From Excoecaria cochinchinensis (Eukaryota > Streptophyta > Magnoliopsida > Malpighiales > Euphorbiaceae): 64,000 bases of DNA. The notes beneath the pieces are model-generated. The model saw only the letters and a program-made list of their open reading frames with translations. It was not told the origin of the DNA and did not search any database. Positions 55,380 to 64,000 of this stretch are shown here, one piece after another. Both the position numbers and the translations under genes were made by a program. Numbering within the stretch: position 1 is the first letter of the stretch; each line of letters begins with the position of its first letter. Where the stretch lies: assembly GCA_947683425.1 (NCBI GenBank), contig CANTUQ010000073.1, positions 14,303,001-14,367,000 on the forward strand, read 5' to 3'.

Positions 55380-56186
55380 TTAATGAGTCCCAGCTCGACT
55401 CATGTTACTCTCGGGTGGACGAGCTTGTGAACCAAATAATGGTCTTTCAGGTTTTTGCTCCTCATTTTCCCCCGTCAGTAGGAGAAAATCATTGAAAGCC
55501 ACCAAGGTGGGCAATTCCATGTCTTCGATGAAGTATGACTCCACCTTGGGTTCACTATAAATGAACTCTACCGGCTCTTCCAGCCTAAATAAATCCTTCA
55601 AATGGACTGAATCCAGTGCTTCCATTTGAGAATCGCACAACTCTTGCCCCTTTGGTGCACTATCCTGCACAGAAAAACTGAAATTAGTTTCCAAACAAAC
55701 ACAAGATGTGTCTTCAACAATGATTGGCTCCTTTTCTTCTTCATGCAACCCATCCTCAAAAATTTCAAAATTCTCGTTAATCTCTATAGGTGCATGACTC
55801 AATTCACCACCATCTCTTTGATCACTCGAAGAGACAATTAAAAGCTCCAACTTGGATTCCAAATTTTGGATCTCCAATGCTTGACTTCTCAATAGATTCT
55901 CTTGAGTTTTGATCCTCTCCTCTTGATAGTTGATTGTAGCCTGCCACTCCCCCTTTTTCGCATAAAATTGCTTCTCTGTGCAATATATGTAGTCTAGAAG
56001 ACTTTTGATTTGGGCAACGTTAGACTCTTGTGATACCCATGAAGAGTAAGGATCTTCAAAGGATGGTGAATCGGTGACTGGTGAAGTTGAATACAATTGT
56101 TGTAACTCTTGCATCTCCCTTCTCGTATCATTTACTTGAGCTCGCAAAAGGACCAACTCATAATCTTGAACACTATCTTGCATCAT
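55380..56186 (-). CDS. NA-1 ORFa, intact 268-codon protein of unknown function
   Basis: The first ORF after the primer site, with ATG 56186 about 120 bases inside it, so likely the first translated frame of the element. I do not recognise a family. Residues 1-35 (DYELVLLRAQVNDTRREMQE) and about 55-115 (IKSLLDYIYCTEKQF, then NYQEERIKTQENLLRSQALE and QNLESKLELLI) look like alpha-helical coiled coils. From about 130 it becomes acidic (DGLHEEEKEPIIVED) and poorly structured; a short hydrophobic patch LPTLVAFNDFLLL lies near 228-240. No Cys/His knuckle, protease or membrane segment. Open while ORF1 is broken, which may be chance or selection. Confidence 0.6.
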   Translation of the reverse strand: MMQDSVQDYELVLLRAQVNDTRREMQELQQLYSTSPVTDSPSFEDPYSSWVSQESNVAQIKSLLDYIYCTEKQFYAKKGEWQATINYQEERIKTQENLLRSQALEIQNLESKLELLIVSSSDQRDGGELSHAPIEINENFEIFEDGLHEEEKEPIIVEDTSCVCLETNFSFSVQDSAPKGQELCDSQMEALDSVHLKDLFRLEEPVEFIYSEPKVESYFIEDMELPTLVAFNDFLLLTGENEEQKPERPLFGSQARPPESNMSRAGTH

Positions 56187-56305
56187 TTTGAAAAGACCTC
56201 AAAATTTTTCTGCAAAAATAAACACCAAATTAAAATAAAGAACAAAAAAAAAATTAAAATCTCAAACTGACTCAACTAAAAATATAAAACAAACAACACC
56301 GTTTA

Positions 56306-56323
56306 TCCCCGGCAACGGCGCCA
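56306..56323 (-). other. NA-1 primer binding site, tRNA-Asp
   Basis: Minus strand TGGCGCCGTTGCCGGGGA, complementary to plant tRNA-Asp 3' end, six bases inside the LTR. This is the Athila-type site. Confidence 0.9.
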
Positions 56324-56329
56324 AAAACT

Positions 56330-57735
56330 TGATCGGAGTTCAGCAAGTGTGCTGAATCGACAAGTAATAAAGTGGGGTATAGTTAGGACCCCGAGTTATC
56401 GTACCCAAGGGAAAAAGGATTGTCACGTTAAATATCTATAGATGAGTGAATATGAGATATCCCTGGTTTGTTTGGTGGAGAAAACTAATCTAAGCAAGAA
56501 AATTAATTAACAATTAAAAATAAAAGTGTTCATCAAGAAATTACTCAAGGATGAAATTAAATGCTTAGGAAATTCTATCCTCATAAATGTAATTGAAAAT
56601 TGGTAAAATAATATAAACATGAAATTCTGGACAACCCAACTAAACCCAAGCGTTCCATTCTGGAGCAAAAATCATCATAAATCAGATTTGAAATTAATCA
56701 TCATTCCGAACTAAATCATAATCAAATCCAACAATCATCATAAATGCTGAAAATATAATGAGAGAAATAAAAGAAATCATGAAAATATTCATTAAATCCC
56801 AAAAATCCAAAATACAAATATGATTCAAGAACTCCTAAGCAAGAATAACTACTCTAACATCAAGAATATAAACATAAATATGAAAAATCAAAGTTTAGAA
56901 TACACCCTTGATGAGAGAGAAAATTAGATCTTGAAACTCTTGTTCATCAACCTTCGAATCTTCTTGAATCCCCAAAATATAAATTTAAACTAAAAGATAA
57001 TCTAAATTAATTAAGAACAAAATTGCAATTTAAAATTAAATCTATCTAAAACAGAATTTAAAAGGAGAATTAAAACATGAAAATTAAATAAAATGTTGCT
57101 GGAATTTAAGGGAAAATAAACCTAAGTCTAACCTAAAGAAAAGAACAAAAAAGAAAAAATAAATATTAAAAACTAAAAAAAAAACTCTTCTGAAATGCAG
57201 CGGCGCTTTAATTTTTATATTGGAGAAAAGCACGGCTGTGCTTTGAGAAGCACAGCTGTGTTTTGGCTAGGGTTGCGCGATAGCTGGTGGAAAAAGGTGC
57301 AGCACAGCTGTGTTTCTCGCTGAAGCACAGCTGTGCTTCTGGGGGAAAAATGCGTGGCGCTGTCCTCATCCGCGCGCGCTTCTTCTGCGTAACACAACTG
57401 TGCTCTCCGCAATAGCTTAGCTGTGTCGTCGATTATCCTCGGTGATGCGCACGCTGTCTTTGAAAGCACAGCTGTGCTTTGTAAAAGCACGGCTGTGCTT
57501 TGGGCAATTCTTGCCCTCCTTCCACAATTTCTTCTAAAATCCGCCCCAAACCTCCAATTTAGCTCCGGATTAAAATAAAACACCTGAAAACATCCCAAAA
57601 CTTATTAAAAATTATAAAAACATTATAAATTAATAAAAAGACAAAAACTAACTAATTATTATTAAAATTAAATAAATAAAACACATAATTATGCCAAGAA
57701 GTAATCTAAAATATTAATATAATTGCAACTTATCA
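56330..57735 (-). repeat. NA-1 5' LTR (1406 bp)
   Basis: Plus limits TGATCGGAGTTCAGC and CAACTTATCA. Shorter than the other LTR by 230 bases because of a deletion near 56668 that removed the CCATTCCGGAGCAA repeats. Otherwise very similar, with a handful of substitutions. Palindrome cluster at 57229-57499. Confidence 0.9.
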
Positions 57736-57740
57736 TTTGG

Positions 57741-58473
57741 TTTATTTTTTTATTTTATTTGTTTATTATATTTACTTGTTTGTCTTTATATTTACTTTTG
57801 CCATGTATATTTTTGTATAAAATCGTTTATTTTAGGGCCGCTAGAAAGAAAATCACAAATATTGTTTATTAATTAAATTGGTATTTTTCCTAAATAAAAA
57901 TTGGACCAATGTCTCAATTTTCTCCATCCAAAATCATCACATAAAAATTGTTTCATAAAAATATGCATGCGAGTACTAATGTCCTCACCATTAATGAATA
58001 TCTCGATTTATGTATGATCTGTATTTTATTTACAATGGGGGTTGTATTCCGCCCCTAGTTTTGTTGTATTTACTTTCATGTATTTTATTTTATTTATTGC
58101 TTTCCTTAAGTGGACAACCTGCACTTTAATAAACTGCATTAAAATGAATGAGAAATAGGATGAAACTCTAAATTCAAAGCTCAATTATAAACTTAACCAA
58201 GGTATGAATAAATGGGAAGTCCCAAACACCTTCTCTGGTTTAAGACCCCCGAGGTTAGATGACCTTTCCCAATTTCTTGTAAATTGGGTGGCGACTCCAA
58301 AATGCCTCAAAGGTGCCTAAAGGTTTCATGGGATTAGATGAACCTCCCAATGTTCTATTGGGTAGGGGATTCCAAAATGTCTCGTATAACCCAAGATCAA
58401 AAAGACGCGAATCAATCCCTCAAATCCTAAAAGCCTATTCAATGAGGGCCTTGCTGGTCTGGCGCGCATCACA
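57741..58473 (+). repeat. TAT-C LTR, second part
   Basis: Resumes after NA-1 and its duplication. Aligns with TAT-B 45655-46595 (GCCATGTA...AAATCGTTTATTTTAGG) and ends GCGCGCATCACA. Confidence 0.72.
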
Positions 58474-58474
58474 G

Positions 58475-58493
58475 TGGCGACTCCACTGGGGAT
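58475..58493 (+). other. TAT-C primer binding site
   Basis: TGGCGACTCCACTGGGGAT one base after the LTR. Confidence 0.7.
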
Positions 58494-59402
58494 AATACTC
58501 AAGGCTTCGCTTCAAAAGTACCTTGGTTAAAATTTACAATTGAGTTTTAATTTAAACATTTCATCCTTTTTTAAAACTGCATTGCATCGCATTAGAGCAT
58601 TAGATCTATGCTAGTTTGGTCCCTCTATTAGCCCCGGTGCGTTCCCGAAGCACAACCCTACGTTCACTCAATGTAGGGAAGTGTTAAGGATAATCACCAG
58701 CCCAAGTCTCATACCATCAAGGTATATCAAATGGTGACCCGATCGGTCGTTACGCTCATGATGACCTAGACCCATCGGCAGGGACCATGCTTGGGTAATC
58801 CCAAAATATCATCACCCATGACCAAAGCTCATGTAATGGCAATAGATACTTCCCCTAGGTGACATGTACCTTAATATAATACTTGCTATGTGGGCCATTA
58901 TATATTGAACAAATTCAACCCAATTAAATGGGCTTTTATCAAAGGCTTTCATACCCCGGTGGGCCTATTTTAATTTAGTTGAAATGTTTAAATACATAAA
59001 GGAAAAAATCCATGTGTATGCTCATTAGATAAGAGATGTTATGCTACCAGTTTTTCGCCGAGCACCATACGCGTCCATTGGGTTCCCAGTTAACCCATGG
59101 ATCAAGCCCACCTAGGAAAGAGAGCGCATTACCTCGTGTGTGGGAGTAATAAGGTTGGAAGGATCTACTTGCTTGCATGTGGTTATAAATATTACATAAC
59201 TCACTATCATGCATTGTATATGTCATTCATGTATCATTCTAACAATCTAATTTTTTCAGCCATCATAGATTCATCTAAGTGGACAAGAGGTTCCGACGGT
59301 CGACTAGTAAGGTCAAATTTGCTCTTTGAGTTGCCGAAACTAGTGTCTGACTGGGATTTTGAGTCATTCTCATCAATCAGTGAATCCTCTCTTGAATCAT
59401 CA
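58494..59402 (+). other. TAT-C leader with conserved block and acceptor-like site
   Basis: Conserved block at 58633-58800 as in A and B. CTAAC (59239-59243), AATTTTTTCAG ending 59259, then SAIIDSSKWTRGSDGR codons in the gag frame. The frame is open upstream to 59097 but nothing supports a start there. Confidence 0.58.
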
Positions 59403-59979
59403 ATGGCAGAAGAACCTGGAGCTTTGACTACTCAAGACCTAGCTAGGAGGCTAGAGGACTTCAAACGGAGGATGCTTGACATGATGGGCGCTATGGCTGA
59501 AAGGATTGCCTATCCTCCTGCTCCACCAGCAGCTGTTGCTCCGCAACCACAGGCAGTCCCTCCTCGGGGGCAAGCCAAACAACTTGTTGGTGAGGAGGCT
59601 CCCTTCATTGAAGTTGCTGCTCGCCAACCTATCCATGAACACAGGGCCGCTCCACCTGTCAAGCCAAGAGGAGAAAGGGTCCCTAACCCCAATGATGACT
59701 TTGTGATGGAGGAAGAAGATGAAGGGCCAATAGTCCATCATGCTGTGAGGCCTAGGGCACTCAGAGGAGAAGATGAAGCCTTAAGAGGGATGAGGCAACA
59801 GTTCGAAGCCATCACTCGAATGCTGTCAGCTGGTAAGGGGATCAACCCTGAAGACAGAGACCTAGGGGACGAGGAACTGCTACCCCAAAGGTTCAAGATG
59901 CCCGAGCTACCAAAATTTGATGGCACGTCCGACCCATCCGCCCATATCAAATAGTATACCCTGGTCATGAAATGCACAG
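59403..59979 (+). pseudogene. TAT-C gag, N-terminal part, truncated
   Basis: ATG 59403 (MAEEPGALTTQDLARRLEDFKRRMLDMM) matches TAT-A. Pro/Ala-rich linker near residues 45-60, acidic FVMEEEDEGPIVHH, then LPQRFKMPELPKFDGTSDPSAHIK at the gag core start, followed by a stop at 59952-59954 (Gln in TAT-A). The alignment continues for some eight codons and is cut by the LTR of CR-4 at 59980. Everything downstream is missing. Confidence 0.8.
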
Positions 59980-61090
59980 TGTAACAACCCAAAACAGGTC
60001 TGGTCGGAATTTGCATGCGAAGTCGGGAACGGAAGGGTATTTCAGTAATTTATGCTTGAGGAAGATTGGATAATAAGGATTTAATTGCAAAGGAAATAAT
60101 TAAATAAGTTTAGTGGAGGAATTTTATGGTGTGCTTGTGGTGTATAGAAGTAGGATATAAGTGGGTTTTTAAGAAATGTTTTGGTGTGAGTTGAGTATGG
60201 TGCCATGAAGATATTATTGTAAGAAGTGTTAGTGTGTGTATTGTGTATGGTGCAAGGAGGAATAAGTCAAAAGTGGGTTTTGTTGGACCTATAGGAGATT
60301 GCCATGTGGATGTTGGTTGGTGAGCATTAAATGCAAAGAAAGAAGAATAAGGGAAAATAGAAGAGAGAGGAAAGGGCAGATTTTTGCCTTGCCTTTCCCG
60401 TTCTCTCCTCTCTCCTTCTCTTTGTTTTCCTTTGCTCTTCTTCCTTACTCATTTTCTGCTTCATCTGTTTTGTTTGGCTGGGATTTGTGCATGCTTGGGT
60501 GATTTTAATTGAGATTAGAGTAAGATTAAGAGGTATGTGTTTGGGTTTATGGTTCTCTTTCTTCTTCTTTTGGTTTTGATTGATTATGAGTTGGGGTTCG
60601 GATTATGGATTTTATGGGTTTGTTTGTGCAAGCTTTGGGTGGCGAGAAGAAGATTAAAGGCAAAGAGAAGATTGAGAAGTGAAGATCAGCTGGGTTGTGC
60701 TTCAAAGAGGTTTGGGAGCTTTGATTTCTGCATTTGAGTTCTTAGGTTGTCTTTGCCTTAATTCTCACTTAGGTTGTGGAAGTGTTTGTGTTGTTTTAAA
60801 TTCTGGAAATTGAGTGTCTTAGCATGTGTATATGAATGTATTTGTTTTGATGAATGTGTTAGTAATGCATGATAAGGATTAAATTGAAGGTATGTGAGAA
60901 TTGAAAGTGAAGATGCATGATTGGGTAAACTCTGTTAAGTTTTCATCTGACCTCTGCCCAATGTTTTTGTCATAAGTATAGTGTTAGATCTCTAAATCAT
61001 GTGATTATTGAGCCATTATAACCATGACTTCTATGTCTTTAAAAGTCCTTGAAATGACCTTGGGCTAATTCTTTCTCTAAGCACCTAAAA
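59980..61090 (+). mobile_element. CR-4: truncated LTR, plus orientation
   Basis: Starts TGTAACAACCCAAAACAGG and resembles the reverse complement of the CR-5 LTR start (TGTAACAACCTAAAAAGGG, then CTGGTCGGAAT). Includes a pyrimidine-rich leader (60370-60470) and a donor-like GTATGT (60533). It ends near 61090, short of palindromes or LTR end. The right border is approximate. Confidence 0.65.
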
Positions 61091-61226
61091 TTTGTATAAA
61101 ATCGTAGTATCTCTGTTTGTGTCGGGTTGTTTGACCTTGCTGACGTTGCGGAGCAGGTTGCTCACCTCTCACTACACTTGCACTACCAACTGTCTCACCC
61201 ATGTTCTCACTTGGATCAGACTCCAT
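61091..61226 (-). pseudogene. CR-5 gag N-terminal scrap
   Basis: Minus strand from ATG 61226: MESDPSENMGETVGSASVV, then a Gln-rich stretch, for about 45 codons, 115 bases inside the primer site. The position fits gag of a chromovirus. It meets CR-4 head to head near 61090. No further coding. Confidence 0.4.
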
Positions 61227-61339
61227 CTAGACACGACACAAGATAAGACACATTTGCATTACGCCACGATATAAAACCGACTCGCATGTAAAGACTCGAC
61301 ACATAACAAATAGAGGCAACCAGAACCGCCTAAACCGGC

Positions 61340-61351
61340 GCTCTGATACCA
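61340..61351 (-). other. CR-5 primer binding site, tRNA-iMet
   Basis: Minus strand TGGTATCAGAGC five bases from the LTR end at 61357. Confidence 0.85.
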
Positions 61352-61356
61352 CAAAC

Positions 61357-63891
61357 TGTAACACCCCCCACCGCCGCCCCCATTGGAAGGACGCCGGCAG
61401 GCGCGCTACCGATGCTCACTCACATATAATACACACACTAAGCGGAAGCAGGCAATAAAATCACATACAAGCGCTAAGCGGAAGCAATCACTAACAATAA
61501 TAATAAGGCAGAACATAAATCTCATATAATCAAATTATAGAGTTATTTACAATATTCAAAATATTACATTCTTAAATCCTTTACAAAAAGAAAAATAGAT
61601 AATCCACATACAAAAGGAATTACAGGAGGAGATAACAAAAATAAAGACTCTACTCCTATGTGGCCGACCTGCAGATGCCCAACACGAGCAAGCTCCTAAA
61701 AACCTGTCACCTACACGGGACAAGAACCCGTGCTAAGTGATAACGCATAATGGGGAGGGCCAAAACACAACAGGACACTATACATTAATCACATGCATTA
61801 ACATACGGAATTCACTAGATACCAGAGAACGAAAATATATATGGATCAAGAATCACTATATGGAATCAGAATTAAAAACAAAAAGCACGAAGCAATAATC
61901 ATAATCAGAATCACGCAATAGCCAAAACACTTCACTAAACCTATACCAGACACTTACACAAAATCTTGAATTCAATGGTGGAGGATACGGGAACACGGTG
62001 CGGGAGACCGAAGCCTCAAAAACAGTTTTATTACCCGAAGGTAGCGCGGGAGACCGGAGTCTCAAAACATTTTATCACTACACGAAAGATGACCATCTCG
62101 GAGGTCGATCGCTTCGCCCAAACGGGGCGGACAGAACAGCTGCACTCACAAACCCTTCTTAAGCATGCTTAATTATCCTTTACCTTGACACTTCAGGCTC
62201 GATAACTCACACTCAAATACACACTGACTACACCAGTCTCAAATCAAAACTCCCACATCAAAGTAATAATTCACTACAATGACACTAGTATAATAAAGGT
62301 CAACAAGACATAAACTCAATCATGTACCATGCAATAATGAGAAACCATGCAAAGTAGGACAAGAGAATCACATTCAGAAAATAGGGCAAGTAGGAAGGGC
62401 CTCTGTCGCGATCGCAACAGTGTCGCGCTCGCGACAGAGCACGGGGCACCCAATCGCGAGCTCGCGCTAGGAGGCACGCTCGCGACGAAGCACGCACGAC
62501 AGACACACACAACCGATATCTGTCGCGCTCGCGACAATATCGCAGTCGCGATAGAGACCAATTCCTTCCTCCTCGCGCGCACGCTCGACAGCACGCTCGC
62601 GCGGAGGACTCGACTATCGAGCTCTCTGTCGTGCTCGCGACAGAGGGCTCTCCAGCCATGAGGGACCAATCCACATTCTGTCGCGATCGTGACAGAACTC
62701 AAATTTGCCCAGATCTGCACTTTTCCTACTCTCTTCACAACACAACCCTTCAAACATTCATTCAACCATGCACAAACACTTAACTCAAGCCTCTAGTACA
62801 TCACGCATCATTCTCAAGGCCACATAAACACATTTTTATACAATAATCAATCATCAATTCATCATGAATGCCATCAAAACTAAACCCAAAATTTCATTAA
62901 CATAACATGTTCATGTTCCGAAAACACATACCATCCTCGCTATATCACTAACATTTCATTCAAATTCCTCACATAATAGCCACATGCATTTACCCAAACA
63001 AAAGACTCAAGGTCACTAATGACATGAAATCACAAAATAGAATTGATCCAAGGAGGAATTAGGGAAAAACATAATCCACAAACACAACTCCCAAACCTGG
63101 AAATTGCAGCTTCAAACCGGGCTCCTCACAATCCCACTTTATCTTTACCTTTGCTCTTCCTTCTCTCTTCCAATTCTTGCACAAACTAAATCAAATCAGT
63201 TACTCCATTAACCCAAGAACAAAACCTTATAAAACCCAATCAAAACCGAAGAAGGAGAAAAAGAGGAGAACCCCAAGTAAACTCAGCCACTTACCTCTTA
63301 CAATCCTTCAAGAACTCAGCTCAAAAACTCCAAGAAAACACAAGAGGGGAAGGTTGAGAGCAGAAAATGGTAGCAAGAGAGAGAGAGAGGACGGGAAAGA
63401 AGGGGAAAAGAGGAAGAACTAGCTTCTTCGGGAAGCTAGGCAATTTTTCTGCCCTTCCCTTCCCTCTCTCTTACTTTACCATTAATGCTCACCTACCCTT
63501 GCCAGTTGTCACAATCCTAGAGAATCAAACCATCCACTTTGACTTAACCACTCTTGGCACTATACACTAAACACACACAAGCTTCTCTTACACAAATATC
63601 TCCAATGCACCAAACTTAACTCACACCATAATATTTCTTATAAACCACTTTTCATCGAAGGCACCATGCACGAAAACCACTCAATAAAATCTCTTAGCCC
63701 ACTTACATCCTACTACCATACACTACAAGCACATCATAACATTTCCTTCACTTAACTTATTACTTAATTAATAAATTTCTTAGCAAATAATTCCTTATTA
63801 TCCAAATTTTCCTCTTACTCAAATTACGAAAATACCCTTACTTAACGACTTACCACGCAGATTCCGACCAGGCCCTTTTTAGGTTGTTACA
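61357..63891 (-). mobile_element. CR-5: complete chromovirus-type 5' LTR (2535 bp)
   Basis: On the minus strand starts TGTAACAACCT at 63891 and ends GGGGGGTGTTACA at 61357. Order inside: pyrimidine-rich leader (63370-63480), donor GTAAGT (63289-63294), palindrome cluster (62402-62695), TTAAGCATGCTTAA (62159-62172), CTAAGTGATAACGCATAA (61733-61750). So the LTR plan of CR-1/2/3 is kept with diverged sequence. No matching 3' LTR or target duplication in the window (left CACAG, right GAAGT). Confidence 0.8.
62402..62695 (-). repeat. GC-rich palindrome cluster of CR-5
   Basis: About eight TGTCGCGCTCGCGACA-type full or half palindromes, several perfect, including CTGTCGCGCTCGCGACA near 62521. Less CpG decay than in CR-2. 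Confidence 0.78.
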
Positions 63892-64000
63892 GAAGTCTTG
63901 TATTTTTTGAAATTAATGCCAAAAAAATGATCATGTTTAATGAAATCAAATTAAAACACATGCATTTATGCAATGATGTGATCAGAGTATTGTACCATGT
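63892..64000. other. Unassigned right edge
   Basis: 109 bases of AT-rich sequence after the CR-5 LTR. It does not continue the TAT-C gag. Nothing recognised. Confidence 0.5.

Larger units (their letters stand above)
47953..57735 (-). mobile_element. NA-1: Athila-like non-autonomous LTR retrotransposon
   Basis: A 9783-bp minus-strand element with a perfect TTTGG duplication (47948-47952, 57736-57740). 5' LTR 57735-56330, tRNA-Asp primer site 56306-56323, a 268-codon ORF, a 2.2-kb spacer, a broken ORF1, about 2 kb of untranslated sequence, polypurine tract 49589-49600 and 3' LTR 49588-47953. It has no protease, RT, RNase H or integrase in any frame, so it must have moved with proteins from a relative. 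Athila affinity rests on the primer site, the TTTGGGGTAGT tract and the ORF1 likeness. Confidence 0.85.

Noticed and set aside
59097..59402. Upstream extension of the TAT-C gag frame
   Set aside because: Covers the conserved leader and acceptor-like site; TAT-A has no matching start. Gag more likely begins at 59403.

Overview
The window is plant nuclear repeat DNA. I can support no host gene, tRNA, rRNA or CRISPR array. The element lineages (Tekay/Del-like chromoviruses, a TNT1-94-like Ty1/copia element, Tat/Ogre-like LTRs, an Athila-like non-autonomous element, a LINE scrap) and their primer sites for tRNA-iMet, tRNA-Asp and a third tRNA are those of a flowering plant, probably a eudicot with a large repeat-rich genome. 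The species cannot be read from the sequence. Names used here are local: CR-1 to CR-5 (chromoviruses), COP-1 (copia), SOLO-1, LTR-F, TAT-A/B/C and NA-1.

Nest 1 (1-38255). A LINE reverse-transcriptase fragment (37387-38198) is cut by an LTR of an unidentified element (LTR-F, 36795-37386), which is cut by CR-1 (minus strand, 1-36794, running off the left edge). The 5' LTR of CR-1 is split at 6500/35628 by CR-2 (plus strand, 6501-35627). CR-2 was itself hit three times: COP-1 in its 5' LTR (6690-15930), CR-3 in its gag/protease junction (19798-27763, minus, target duplication TGTGT), and a solo LTR in its RNase H region (29312-31418, minus, target duplication ATGAG). COP-1 is the youngest datable insertion: both LTRs are 1743 bp and I count four differences. 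The chromoviruses are dead, with many in-frame stops.

Nest 2 (38256-59979). Three diverged Tat/Ogre-like units follow one another as LTR-leader-gag (A), LTR-leader (B), partial LTR-leader-gag (C), each cut off before protease and pol. The LTR of C carries NA-1 (47953-57735, minus, target duplication TTTGG), an Athila-like non-autonomous element with a tRNA-Asp primer site, a broken ORF1 and one intact 268-codon ORF of unknown function. A head-to-head pair of related chromovirus LTRs (59980-63891) closes the window.

The most interesting signals are structural. Every chromovirus LTR has the same internal order: pyrimidine-rich leader, short intron-like segment, a family-specific cluster of GC-rich palindromes, then two conserved palindromes. 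NA-1, SOLO-1 and the Tat LTRs carry their own palindrome or GC-rich islands. Also notable are the gag-UAA-pol layout and probable leader intron of COP-1, conserved acceptor-like sites in the Tat leaders, and a run of CAG-to-TAG stops in CR-2.
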